Both the position numbers and the translations under genes were made by a program. DNA of 64,000 nucleotides from contig NC_069658.1 of NCBI RefSeq assembly GCF_027244095.1, forward strand, positions 421,316,687 to 421,380,686, written 5' to 3'. Under the pieces are notes generated by a model. That model made no database searches. It was not told the origin of the DNA and saw only the letters and a program-made list of their open reading frames with translations. This DNA comes from Hemicordylus capensis (taxonomy: Eukaryota; Chordata; Lepidosauria; Squamata; Cordylidae). This document shows, in pieces, positions 10,686 through 21,245 of the stretch (the stretch's first letter is position 1; each line of letters starts with the position of its first letter).

Positions 10686-11094
10686 CCTGTTTCAACAATT
10701 GCTATAACAAACGACACTGCTATCCATTATATATTGTGTTTATATTAATAACTGGTGGCTAGTGGGCTATTCCTCCAGATTATTATTATTTTAAAAAGAT
10801 TCTGCAGACATTTCAAATATCTTTAGACCTAGTGCTTCTTTCTTTCCTTTCCAGGATGTGGTTTTTGGTCAGTAATTGATTGTCTGTGCCCACACGTCTT
10901 CTCCATCCGGCATTTCTTTCTGGAACAAGAAAATACAAAAACTCTATTCAATCATTCTGTAACCATGCACAGTGTGCATGGATGCAAATGCCCCCTACAA
11001 GCCCTACCCCATGCTGATGTGTCACATAAGCCCCCTCCCCCACTCGTCACATCCTCTCAGTAGTCCTCTGAGCAAATGAAGGGCGCTAAAGTGA
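10686..11094. other. No recognisable feature
   Basis: No coding potential or recognised repeat. TGCACAGTGTGCA at about 10973 is a chance-size palindrome. Confidence 0.4.
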
Positions 11095-11290
11095 GTCTCA
11101 CTACACTACCGAATGAAAAGGTTTAATGGCCATTTTCTTTTCCCAGGGAATTCTGGGAATTGTAGTTAGGTGGGAGGAGCTAGAGATCTCTGTATCAGAA
11201 TTCTTAGCACCTTCCTAAATTACAATTCCCAGAATTCTTGGGGGAGAGGAAAGTGGTATAAAATTGATATGAATGTATAGTGCAGACTGG
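11095..11290. mobile_element. Palindromic MITE, about 200 bp
   Basis: The left arm 11095-11170 (AGTCTCACTACACTACC through GAATTCTGGGAATTGTAG) pairs with the right arm 11215-11290 (TACAATTCCCAGAATTC through TATAGTGCAGACT). The centre is near 11193. The whole unit can fold, as expected of a cut-and-paste MITE. The superfamily is not assigned. Confidence 0.65.
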
Positions 11291-11865
11291 GCTAAACTAT
11301 ACCTCCTTGTTCCCATGCTGAATAACAACAACCACAACCACAACCATAATTGTTGTTTGGGGGCAAAGATCACTTACAAAGATCACAGTAAGAATTCCTT
11401 GTAGAGTAAGCCTCCCAACCTTCTAGGTAAAGATCCACTTGATGAGGCAGGCTGAGGCCAGTCCTCTGGAGCAGATCTGCTCAAAGGGGAGAGCACCAGC
11501 CTGCTGTTTCAAGCATTCGAAGGAAGGAGGCTTGCAACTGGGACACCTTCTCTCCCGCTGAGCTGCTCTCCAACTGTGCAGCTTTCACATACTCTCTGCA
11601 TTTCTTTCTTTCTTTTCTTCAAAGCTGTATAGCACTGCCGAAAGGTTTGCAGTGCTAGCTTGCTTTGGAGGGGAAGCATATTCAGCTCTCTGTTTACAGT
11701 GTATGTAAGCAAAGTGTAAACCTTTGCTTACACTTGGGAGGGTTAAGAGAGTTTTAATTTCAATATATTCTGAAAAAAGAAGTTTTGTCAAGTGGTGGCT
11801 GATTACATGGTCCTGGAAGCACTGAATCAAAACAAGCATTGGTTTTTATTAAAACCTTTTAGGCA
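11291..11865. other. No gene seen
   Basis: Contains a short (ACAACC)n run near 11325-11345 and no recognised element. Confidence 0.4.
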
Positions 11866-11873
11866 CTTGAAGT

Positions 11874-12613
11874 TAGGGATGTGCATGAGCCAGTTCAGTG
11901 CCTCCTCTGGGAAGTGCCGAACCGGCTCAGGCACCTGCGTTCGAACCAGCTCGATGGTCAGGAAGTAGTTCCTTTTAAAAACAGGTAAGGAGCTCCATAC
12001 CTGCTCATCCCCACCCGGCCGCTTGTCCACTGGTGGCGCCTGCTCTCCAAACAGCCATGTGGGGCTGCGGTAGTGTTTCCTACACCCTCCTTGTGACATA
12101 GACACACAAATGGCCAGAGCAAATGCTCACCAGCCATGTGCATGCCAACGCCGTGCGGAAGCTGCAGGAAACAGGAGAGGAGAGCTGGTCTTGTGGTAGC
12201 AAGCATGACTTGTCCCCATAGCTAAGCAAGGTCCGCCCTGGTTGCATATGAATGGGAGACTAGAAGTGTGAGCACTGCAAGATATTCCCCTCAGGGGATG
12301 GAGCCGCTCTGGGAAGAGCAGAAGGTTTCAAGTTCCCTCCCTGGCTTCTCCAAGATAGGGCTGAGAGAGATTCCTGCCTGCAACCTTGGAGAAGCTGCTG
12401 CCAGTCTGTGAAGACAATACTGAGCTAGATAGACCAAGGGTCTGACTCAGTATATGGCAGCTTCCTATGTTCCTAAACAGTGACGCAGCCCTGTGTGGCT
12501 GTTTGGAGAGCCGGCGCTGCAAGTGGGAAAGCGGCGGGGTGGGGTTGAGCAAATAAGGAGCTCCTTACTTGCTTTTTAAGAGAACCACTTCCCAGCCTGC
12601 TTGTACATCCCTA
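11874..12613. mobile_element. hAT-type non-autonomous element with 8-bp TSD
   Basis: It begins TAGGGATGTGCATGAGCC at 11874 and ends GTACATCCCTA at 12613. The flanks are CTTGAAGT (11866-11873) and CTTGATGC (12614-12621), 6 of 8 matching, which fits the 8-bp hAT target duplication. The arms share GGTAAGGAGCTCC and its complement GGAGCTCCTTACTTGC, and ACAGCCATGTGGGGCTGCG and its counterpart after the insert. The element is split by a younger SINE at 12175-12474. Confidence 0.75.
12175..12474 (+). mobile_element. Composite SINE with 5S rRNA-like and tRNA-like parts
   Basis: Inserted in the hAT-type element with a 6-bp TSD, AAACAG (12169-12174 and 12475-12480). Order: a tRNA-like head with TTGTGGTAGCAAGC; then a block matching the interior of vertebrate 5S rRNA (AGCTAAGCAAGGTCCGCCCT, GAATGGGAGACTAG), covering the 5S internal control boxes; then GCAGAAGGTTTCAAGTTCCC, which aligns with the B-box region of the tRNA SINE at 28297; then the shared body and the tail TGACTCAGTATATGGCAGC. 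The 5S identity is by eye from the known 5S sequence. Other copies: 38619 (plus), 59716 and 60352 (minus). Confidence 0.8.
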
Positions 12614-12621
12614 CTTGATGC

Positions 12622-13282
12622 TTGCAATGAGGATCATCTAATGATACCTTCCCTTTTCTATTAAAAGGAGTCAAAATATGTATAAGGGGGAAACTTGTTG
12701 TTCTGATTCAAGCTTCCTGCACCGGTATATCCAGATCTCGGAATCTCTTTGGAAACTTTAGGGCCCATTGATCAGTGATAAAACACTTGCTATGCATTCA
12801 CAACACAAGCTGCCAGCTTCTCTCCTAAGCAATAAATATGTCCAATTGTAGGCTTTCAGGTAGCAGGTTTGGAAATACCTCCCGTGAGACCCTGAAGAGC
12901 CCCTACCAGTCGAAGCTGACGGTACGGCTGTACAGAACATTGGTCTGGTTCTGGCAGCTCCTTAAATCCTCAAGAAAGCTTTTGTGAAAATGAGGCCATC
13001 ACACACATTGATTTCATTTCCAGGACAGCAACCTTGCTATGGTTTTATCTTCCATGCTAGTGTGTGTGTCTCAGATCTTCCCTTACGCTGGTATGTATTC
13101 TTTCTACCCTTGGGCCAGGTTGCTCACTTCAGAATAAGATTGCCCTTTCAATAAAAAAAATATGAGCTAAAGGTTTGTGGATATGGGCCTACACCTTAGC
13201 ATGTCTTCTGCATAGGATTTCATAGAGTCATTGGCCTAGGTGGGAAGAGTGTAAGTGGTGGTGGTAACTCAGCTTGAAACAC
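12622..13282. other. No gene seen
   Basis: No recognised repeat or coding region. Confidence 0.4.
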
Positions 13283-13516
13283 TCAGGGGCCATTCATATG
13301 ACCGGGCAAGCAGGGATGGGGGAGGCTGCACCGACTCACCTTCCCGCCAGAGGATCAAATAGATGCTGCTGGGAGTGCAGCTTAGGAGTGGAGTTAGGCT
13401 GGGCAGGAGCACCAGGATCCATGCAGATCCCAGCATTCCACACAAGCAGCCTAGCCAAGAGCAGTCCTAATGCAATAGCATGTTGGTGGAGGAGAAGATG
13501 TTTATGAGAATCTGCA
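13283..13516. repeat. Degraded copy of the GAGGC inverted-repeat family
   Basis: The left edge CAGGGGCCATTCATATGACC and right edge TTTATGAGAATCTGC resemble the family ends GAGGCTATTCACA and TGTGAGAATAGCCTC. The interior CACCTTCCCGCC is also typical. It abuts the better copy at 13528. Confidence 0.4.
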
Positions 13517-13527
13517 ATTAATCAAAT

Positions 13528-13982
13528 GAGGCTATTCACATGCATGTGTGCAAAACCAGGCTAAGGAAGCCCAACAGTTTTGCACATGCATGGTACTGCT
13601 GGGATTGGACCCGATCCCAGCGGCACCGCAGTGGCAAACCCACCTATGGAGCCTCCCTCTAAAACGAGGTAAGGGAGGAAGCGCTCCCTGAACCTCAATT
13701 TTTGGATGGTCTGACAGCCGCGGCTGCAAACAGCCTCAGCCAGCCGACTGCAGCGTTTAAAGGGAGGGGAGGGGCAATCCCCATAATGCACCATGCACTT
13801 GTGCAGTGCATTATTGGAGTTCTAGGGGGCAACACGGCATGATGGGTCCCGGCACCCCGACTCTCAGAGCTACCAGCAGGAGCCCAAGGAATGGAAACAG
13901 CTCGTGTGTGGGGAGGTAAACTCTTCAGGGTTTTTCCCTGCTAACCCTATTGCCCTTTCTCAGTGGTTGTGAGAAAGAGCTC
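13528..13982. mobile_element. GAGGC-family inverted-repeat DNA element, copy A
   Basis: A 455-bp GC-rich unit starting GAGGCTATTCACATGC and ending TTGTGAGAAAGAGCTC, flanked by AAT on both sides (13525-13527 and 13983-13985). Hallmarks shared with other copies are GAAGCCCAAC, CCCGATCCCAGCGG, and an internal inverted motif pair ATAATGCACCATGCAC and GTGCATTATTGGAG. There is no coding capacity, and the superfamily is not identified. Confidence 0.65.
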
Positions 13983-14077
13983 AATGAGCTGAGAAAGGAG
14001 ATGTTGTGTGGAGGATGTAATGAAACACTAATGGCCGATGTGGGCACCACTGGGGGGGGGCGGTGTCAGTGAGAGCC

Positions 14078-15035
14078 ACCTTTAAGGCACCCCTGCTAAC
14101 TGGGCAAAGAGGCACCTTTTAAACATGGTGATTCTCTTTATTTAGCAGGCGGAGAGTAACTGGCCCTGTCCACCCCCAGCACAGTAGGGGTGTACACAAA
14201 ACCAGGGTGACCAGTTTGGTTTGAGTCCAGAGTGGATTTGAACCGGACTGGGCATTTCCAGTTTCGTGCACCCTGAAACACACACACACACACATGGTTT
14301 GGTGCAGGTTTGGGGTTTTTTGCAATTTAAAAATATTTTATTTAAGAAAAATAACTTGTCGCTTCCAGTCCAGGTGGGGGTGTCCTCTGGGGGTTCTCCC
14401 TCCCCCCACCGGCCTCTGTTAATGTCCAAATCACCCAGCTTGGGCAGTCTTCAGCCCGTTCTGGGCCTGCCCTCTGTTGCGGTGGCCATTTTGGAGGCTC
14501 TGCCCAATGGGCCTCTGCGTCATGACCCAGGCCATGCAGAGGCCCATTGGGCATGTGCAGCAGCCTCCAAAATGGCCACCACAATAGAGGGCAGCCCCAG
14601 AACAGTCTGAAGACTGCCCAAACCAGGTGATTTGGACATTAATGGAGCCCAGCGGCAGCGGTGAAACCTCCGGAGATCCCCCTGAGGCCTTGGAGAAGCC
14701 CCCCAGAGTGGCAGCGGTGAGTAATTTTTCTTTAAAAAAAATAGAAATGCCCACCCCTGAACAGGCTGGGAGTGAGGGCTCGTTTCAATATTGAACCAAA
14801 CCCGGGGGTGGGGGTGGGGTTCGGTCTGATATTGAGCCATTGAACCGAACCAGTTCAATGTCAAATAGGTTCGGAATGTTTCTTTTTAGACTGTGAGGCC
14901 TATGAGGACAGTGATCCATCTTATTAATTTATTTATTTATTCATTCATTCATTCATTTATTATTCCTCTATGTAAAGTGCTTTGGAAACATTTGTTGAAA
15001 AGCAGTCTATAAATATTTGTTGTAGTGGTGGTGGT
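14078..15035 (+). repeat. Dispersed repeat split by a hAT-type element
   Basis: 14078-14184 (CTCTTTATTTAGCAGGCGG...CCACCCCCAGCACAG) and 14885-15035 (TTTTTAGACTGTGAGGCC...AAGCAGTCTATAAATA) are consecutive parts of the same family as 690-930 (minus) and 24468-24690 (minus). Between them lies a hAT-type element. A (TTTA)n(TTCA)n run sits inside the tail. Confidence 0.6.
14187..14884. mobile_element. hAT-type element with a central hairpin
   Basis: It begins TAGGGGTGTACACAAAACC at 14187, the family terminus. Centred near 14525 is a long hairpin: 14378-14520 pairs with 14530-14670 (for example CAAATCACCCAGCTTGGG with CCCAAACCAGGTGATTTGG, and GGTGGCCATTTTGGAGGCT with GCCTCCAAAATGGCCACC). A (CA)n lies at 14278-14296. 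The right terminus CCCTA is not preserved, so the right border is inferred from where the host repeat resumes. Confidence 0.6.
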
Positions 15036-15049
15036 TTAAGAGTAAATTA

Positions 15050-15270
15050 ATATGTGCTTACCTCCGCTACCACCACACCAGAAAGCTGCTCAGAGCACTG
15101 GTACCCTGCCCAGCACCTGCTGTGGCAGAGGATCAGCTCCGCCACTCCGCTGACAGAGGCTATTTGCATGGCCAGTAAATGGCCTCCACACATATGGAGG
15201 CCAGGTGAGTGGCGGAGCTGATCCCCCGCGGCAAGAGGTACTGGGCGGCGCCATGATAGGAATGGCCACC
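15050..15270. repeat. Inverted repeat, about 40-bp arms
   Basis: GGATCAGCTCCGCCACTC (about 15129) pairs with GAGTGGCGGAGCTGATCC (about 15208), with further outward pairing (GCCCAGCACCTGCTG with GCAAGAGGTACTGGGC). Probably the core of another non-autonomous DNA element whose ends I did not find. Confidence 0.5.
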
Positions 15271-15340
15271 TCATGAAGCATCAATGGGATGCTGTAGATT
15301 CATTGGAGCTCCCAATGACCAGCCCTAGTAGCCAATCCTT

Positions 15341-15811
15341 GACGCTCTTCTCACGATCAGTGAGAAGAGCCTGGATGAGGTGTGCCGGGAGAGTGGGCTA
15401 AGCCCGCTCTCCCCGCAGATGATCAGTCAGCCATCTCTGGGGGGCCGCAGCAGCCGCCCACACAAGTGCCAGCTCTGTCACGGAGCCGGAAGGGGCTTTG
15501 GAGTTTGAGGGCCACATGGCACAAAGTGCATGCTGGAGAGACCCCCAAGCCGGGAGGCTGCTTTTTTTTAATTTTAGCCTCCCGGTCAGGGGTCTTCTCG
15601 TGAGTTTCTGCAGCGTGGAGCCGCGCCATGGCAGCACACGATCCGGTAACCCCAGTTAGCAGAGCATTCGCTCTGCTAACCTGGGCTAAGGGGAGGGGTG
15701 GTTTGGGTGGTTTGCTGCTGGGAGCCGCTCGGCTTCCGTGGCAGCATATGACCGCCAAAAAGCGGGCTAGGCTCCCTTAGCCCGCTTTTTGGCAGTCGTG
15801 AGAATTGCCTC
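15341..15811. mobile_element. GAGGC-family inverted-repeat DNA element, copy E
   Basis: Ends are GACGCTCTTCTCACGATCAG and CAGTCGTGAGAATTGCCTC, with CTT on both sides (15338-15340 and 15812-15814), so the 3-bp duplication is not always AAT. The interior shares with the 47.4-48.0 kb copy GCATGCT..AGAGAC, GGGAGGCTGCTT, GTTAGCAGAGCA and CCTGGGCTAAGGGGAGG. A near-perfect hairpin, AAAAAGCGGGCTA and TAGCCCGCTTTTT, lies at 15757-15791. Confidence 0.6.
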
Positions 15812-15889
15812 CTTGTTTACTAAAGTGTAGGGTTTGGGGTTTGTTTGTTTGTTTGTTTTGCTGCATCTCAGTCTCTTTACTTCAGACCT

Positions 15890-16390
15890 GCAACAGATCT
15901 GAAGGGGTGGTGTCATCTAGCTGATATCTCCAAACTTTCAGGCAGATTGGGCAGATAGTTTAGATTTTATCACCAACAGAATCTCCAGGGCTTATAATGT
16001 TAGAATGCTAAAACAACCCCTCATCTTAATTATATTGGCACTATTATTCTGCCATAAGGAAAGTTTCTTTGGTACACCAGTACACATTCAATTTTACATT
16101 GTGGGTTTTTTTTTTAAGGAAGCCCGCTAGAGATTAATCTCCCCCTTATTGTCTAAGTTTTTAGGACACTCTGATGATTTTTATTTGAAGTTTTTATTAC
16201 TTAACCCAGATGAAAAAATTATTAATATAGTGGCCAGGTTTTGTTTTATAATCTGCAAAACTTGATCTGATCTTTAGGAATGCATTTCATAAGTAGTTTA
16301 TATATTTTTCTCTTCTTTTTAAATTTTATTTACACAATGCATTGTTTGTATTTCTTGTATATTAGTCTATGACTGTAATAAAGTTCTGTT
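15890..16390 (+). repeat. LINE-like tail ending in GACTGTAATAAAGTTCTG
   Basis: Ends with TGACTGTAATAAAG and a short (TTCTG)n, like the 3' end of a 5'-truncated LINE. The part with AGGGCTTATAATG and CCCCTCATCTTAATTATATT resembles 18660-18890 (CAGGCTTATAATG, CTCCTCATCTAAACTATATA). I cannot name the family. Confidence 0.5.
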
Positions 16391-17264
16391 CTGTTCTGGT
16401 ATGAGTTTTTGTTTGAAGCTCCCTCTCAGTAGCAGGAAAAAATTTTCCTTTCTATTGAAAAAACTGCTGGTTTTGATCAGTACTTTTTTGTGAGTCACTA
16501 TAGTGTCTTAAGCCTCATTTGAAAAAAGTTATTACCCATGCTTCTCCAGATTAATAAATTAATAGGCCTCAATAACTGGGCATAGAATGAATCTTCAAAC
16601 TCACAGAATACCACCCCCACTTTAGCTTTTAAATTTTTGGACAATCCATAATTCTTATAGAATATTTAAACTCTGTATTGGGAACAGTTGGCAACTCAGC
16701 CCAACAGAGCAATCAGGAGCCAGATTGCAAAGTTTTAAAAGTTTTATTCTGATTAAGGTTATTCTAAAACTTGCCTACCAAATAATATAACTGTGCAGGT
16801 CTCAAAGCACAAGAAGATAGCACTTCCCCATGTTGAACACCAAAATTTCTGTAACTCCTTCAACTAAAGTGAACCCACAGTTTTCTTCAAAAATACAAAA
16901 CTAAATGAAATTAGTGGATTCAGTAATAGTGGCAGTGTGATCCCACCTCATGATTGCTACAATGCCGTGAATAAGAACATCAAAAGAATGAGGACATCGC
17001 AAGGTATTTTCTGTTCATTTCAAATGTGTATTTCATTTTTCTTCTTCAAAATAAAAAATAAAAAAGGAGGGAGATTTGGTAGTAGTGATGGTATCACTTT
17101 AAGGATTTAAGTTAGGTTTTCGGGGAAAATATCCTGGAATGTGATAAGAGGTGGGAGTAACAGTCTCTCACTAAAGGAAGCTCACTTAGTTAGCAGTAGG
17201 ACCTCAAGAGCACTATACCATTTACCAACCTGAATTGTAAATAAGTGGAACAGCCTTGCCTAGT
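16391..17264. other. No gene seen
   Basis: AT-rich, with no recognised repeat and no open frame above 60 codons. Confidence 0.45.
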
Positions 17265-17632
17265 TCTTGTCAATCACATGGGACAGGGCCTTCTCAGTCA
17301 TTGCCCCCTGGCTTTGGAATGCCTTCCTGGATGGCATCCACTCCTCAGTCTCCATAACAGTTTTTAGGGAAAACATAGAGATGTGGATCTTCAACCAGGC
17401 TTTTAAATGAAAGTATCATTTTTACTGCTGCTGCTCTGTGTTGGTTTTTTTTAATGTATTATTGTTTTAATGGGTTTTTTATTTTTAAAGTAGAGATTTT
17501 ATATTTATATTTATATTATCTGTACTTTTGTTCTTTAATTATGCATTATTTTAATTATATTGTAAACCGCTTTGAGGTTATTTTAATGAAAAGTGGTATA
17601 TAAATTGAACAAATAAAAAAAGTAACATCACG
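17265..17632 (+). mobile_element. L2 LINE 3' end
   Basis: One frame reads AFSVIAPWLWNAF and then VFRENIEMWIFNQAFK, matching the C-terminus of the L2 reverse-transcriptase protein (AFLVAALRLWNVLP in the 26.4-28.1 kb copy). The 3' UTR follows, ending GTAAACCGCTTTGAGG..GTGGTATATAAATT and an A-rich run. 5' truncated. Confidence 0.75.
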
Positions 17633-17984
17633 GTTAGTTAAAAACAACAACTGCTTTGGACTCTGTGTAGTCCAACTAGTCTTTTCAGAAATTTCCCACA
17701 AATCTCACAGTTCTCTCGCTTGATTCAAAACTCTTCAGTATGGTGTTGAGATCAGATCTTTGTTACTGTCTCCATGTTAATATAGGCCTCAAGCCAGCCT
17801 GTGCTCAGAGCCGCCTGAGGTAAACCTTCTGCCTCCCACACTCTGAATTGTGCCTTTAAGAACCCAGGTTTTAAGCAAGCCATGGAAAGGTGGGGGAAGA
17901 GCTGCTTAAGTTCTCAGGGCAAAGTTGACCTATCAGGAGGTGATAATATGAGCTCTTCTGGCCTTGGTTCTTTTTCTTCTTTTA

Positions 17985-18640
17985 ATAAAGTTGTGGCATA
18001 TTTTAATGGCATATTGTTGTGGCATATTGGACTATCCTTAGGAAAATGGGCATCCCAGAACATCTCATTGTTCTCATGAGAAACCTAAACACAGGACAGG
18101 AAGCCACAGTCCAGACGGAACATGGTGAAACAGACTGGTTCCAGATCGGCAAAGGAGTAAGACAAGGCTGTATACTTTCTCTTTATTTATTCAGTTTATA
18201 TGCTGAACAGATACTGAGCGAAGCTGGATTAGAAGAAGATGAGCATGGTTTTAAAGTTGGAGGAAGAAACATCAATAACCTGCACTATGATGATGACACC
18301 ACTCTGATAGCTGAGAATGTAGATGATCTGCAAGCTCTAGTAATGAAAGTCAAGTCACAGTGAAAAATGGGAATATGACTAAATGTAAAGAAGACTAAAC
18401 TAATGACAATGGGTACAGCAACCAGCCTCAGAACTGACAATGAAGACAAAGGTGGATAGCTTCTGCCTTTTAGGATCGACCATCAACTGTAAAGGATCCA
18501 GCAGTCAAGAAATATGCCGCAGACTAGTATTTGGTAGGGTGGCGATGAAGGCCTTGGAAAGGATATTTAGATGCTGTGACGTGTCTACACCTACAAAGAT
18601 TAGAATCGTTCGGACAATGGTTTTGTCTACTACTTCTCTT
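17985..18640 (+). mobile_element. RTE/BovB LINE reverse-transcriptase fragment
   Basis: The frame from about 18019 to 18363 reads MGIPEHLIVLMRNL, then TDWFQIGKGVRQGCILS, then NINNLHYDDDTTLIAEN, a close match to BovB (its usual YADD is YDDD here). After a stop and frame changes, VDSFCLLGSTINCKG, SQEICRRLVFGRVAMKAL and PTKIRIVRTMV follow, also BovB. Both ends are truncated. BovB is the LINE whose 3' tail Sauria SINEs carry. Confidence 0.85.
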
Positions 18641-18659
18641 TTTAGTAGTTAAAAGCGTA

Positions 18660-18890
18660 AACTGCTGTATCTCAGCCATTTCCCAACTTAACTACACCAA
18701 ATTCAGCAGAGTGGTGTCTCATGTCCCCTACTTGATATGTGCCTGTTTTCAGAGGGTTTGGGTGGATACCTTTGGTTTTATAATAAATAGAATATTCAGG
18801 CTTATAATGGCAAAATCTTGAAAATACTCCTCATCTAAACTATATATACTGGCATGACTGTGCCAGTATAATACTCAGGATTTCACTGAA
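18660..18890 (+). repeat. Repeat related to 15890-16390
   Basis: Shares CAGGCTTATAATG, a following AAAAT..CTCCTCATCTAAACTATAT stretch and a GCA..TGCCAG motif with the region near 15990-16060. It directly follows the BovB fragment. Confidence 0.45.
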
Positions 18891-20540
18891 AAGCCCACTT
18901 GGGTTCACAAAAATAGTTTCATGTGGTTATTGGAACCTAACTATCTATTAATACATTGATGAATACTAACAGAGCACGTGGATAGGCACAGAGCCTCTAC
19001 AAACTTCTGTTGTGGGGGGGGGGCATTTGGGGTGCTAAGAGGGACTGCAATGCATACCCAAGAATGTTAATTTTGGAGAGGAAGCCCAGATCTCCTGCCT
19101 AGAACCAAAAACCACTCCTGAAGCCACAGAGAGCATGTATGCTTTGCAGTCACAGAATGCTTCAAGTTTCCAAAGAGATGGTCTTCTCCTGTCAGTCATC
19201 AGGGCATAGCCAATAACACTGGACGTTTGGTGGAAGGAGAGAGGGAAGGGAGAGGAGGAGGGAAGAAAGATGGAAACCATTGACAGTGAGTGACAGTTCG
19301 TGTTAACTGTCAAAGGCGGGCGGGGGTGGGGGTGGGGAGAAAATGCCAAACAAAAAGAGAGAGAGGATGTCCTAAAAACAAAAAGAAACAAACCTTAACC
19401 TTCCTGCTGCCTACCAATGCCCTATTATGTTCCTTCACCAATATAATACATGAGATTTCAGATCTGACATGACATTTTTGTCACATATTTCGCTTTTGTC
19501 ACATATTTCGCTTGTAGAGACATAGTTTAGTGGCCTAGGAGGTAACTAAAAAGGATATTTTTCAGTGTCTAATAATTAACCTTCAAATCACCATCTATTT
19601 GATCCTTATCTTGTATACAAAAATAAACATTCCATTCACAATCCTCTTTTTAAAAAAATATTGGTTCATATAGATATAGATAGCATTATCAATACTGATA
19701 AAAAATATATATAAACCCTGATGATCTTCTGTGTTGGACTGTTCAGTATGTCACGTTGTGCTCTCCTGCCAGGAACTCATTTGAAGGGTGGATGGATATC
19801 TTGAAAACAGCATTTAAAACTATGAGAATTATATTAAGGATTTTTAAAAACCATTTGAAGATCAATAAGAGCCTCCCATCAACATGCCCCAAAAGCAGTG
19901 TATAGTCTTCTCAGGTGATGAATTCGCCCCAAGGTTTGGCCTATTTTCTTCCCATTGATTTCCACGAGCTCTCCATTTGTGAATAAAGTAGAAAGGCAGA
20001 ACAGGCCCTGGGTGTAGTATTTCCTGGGAATAGGCACTTAGCTATAAAGTAGGCAGAGGGTAACCTCAGCCTCTGAGAGAATCTGCATGGCTTGAATTAC
20101 TAATACGATGCTAAAATGAATTGAATGCCTTCCGTGGTATGGCAAAAATGTGCTGATATGTCCAGCTTTGCACTGATGCATATATCCAGTCTGTAATACA
20201 TGTCAGTTATTTTAAGGCCATTTTATATATTAGACAGAGTTTGCTGCTTCCATCAACTGGGATATTCAGCTCATCACAGCTACCTGACAAAGGTACCTAT
20301 ATACACATACTGGTTTTATTCACCCTTTACATTGTTTAGGTGTACACTTAAAACATCTTAAGTCTATACCTAAGTGTGCAGTGTGCGAAATGGTCTGCAG
20401 TTACTACAACTGGCTTTAATGCCTCAGTAGTCAACACTGCTTGGTTTGAAGCAGGGGTGTGGGCAGAGTTGAATTGTAGTTCAACTACTGTCCATCTCAA
20501 ATGATAGAATCAGACTCAGCACCAGAGCCACTACTTATTA
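18891..20540. other. No gene seen
   Basis: No recognised element. There is a poly-G run at 19013-19023 and a short tandem pair GTCACATATTTCGCTT at 19477-19512. Long stretches look unique. Confidence 0.45.
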
Positions 20541-20605
20541 TTTTATATTTTATATTCCATTCTTCCTCCAAGGAGCTCAGGGTGGTGTACAAGCTACCCC
20601 CCCAC

Positions 20606-20636
<31 letters not shown>

Positions 20637-20680
20637 CATCTTCCCAGAAACTCTGTGAGCTTGCTTAGGAATCAATGGAA
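20541..20680 (-). mobile_element. Sauria-type SINE tail fragment
   Basis: TATATTCCATTCTTCCTCC, AAGGAGCTCAGGGTGGTGTA and CTTCCCAGAAACTCTGTGAG are the complement of the Sauria 3' half. A (CA)n at 20605-20632 has expanded inside it. Confidence 0.55.
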
Positions 20681-20974
20681 ACATCCCTCCTGGAATACAT
20701 GGCAACTGCCATGGAGTGGGGGCAGTGTGACCCAAATGGGACTGTGGCGAAGACAAAGGATTAACACCCCCACACACCACCAATCTGGATTGTGGACACA
20801 CACACACACAACTCCTATTTAGTAAAGTTAAGCATGTCAGCTGTTGTTTGGCCCTGAGAGTGAGGACTAGGCCAAAGTCTAAAGGCAATAATATCTGATG
20901 ATTGGCTGCTTTGTGCAAAACTGGCTGCTCAAGGCTTCTCCACAATTTGTTCCTTGAAACTAATCAGTTTCAGT

Positions 20975-21245
20975 TCCCATTATTGCAGCAATTGCTTGTC
21001 TAGTTGGAGGGTCCATTTAGCTCGGCAGCTAGCTTTGCCTGCAGGTAAAAGGAAGGGATGAAAACGATCCTCAATGTGGAGCTGCTGAACGAATGACACA
21101 AGTTGCAATGACACCGGAAAGTGATCACTATCGAGGTGCAGGACAACCTTGAAGCTCTCAGCATACGAAAGGAGGTTCCCAGAGATCATTACAAAGTCTA
21201 TAGCGGACATTTTGGAGCCAGATACATAAATTCTCCTGGGTGGTC
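20975..21245 (-). mobile_element. LINE APE-type endonuclease fragment, clade unresolved
   Basis: The minus-strand frame reads MSAIDFVMISGNLLSYAES and, after a short spacer, HLDSDHFPVSLQL. This is the end of an apurinic-endonuclease-like domain (the IDYVLVS and SDHxP motifs; the SDH histidine is catalytic). Just upstream on the same strand, GEFMYLAPK fits the preceding strand, with a frame change. It does not look like CR1, L2 or BovB as seen elsewhere in this window. Confidence 0.55.

Noticed and set aside
12221-12290. Possible 5S rRNA gene
   Set aside because: Only the inner part of 5S is present, diverged, and followed by SINE body and tail with a target duplication; it is a retroposon.
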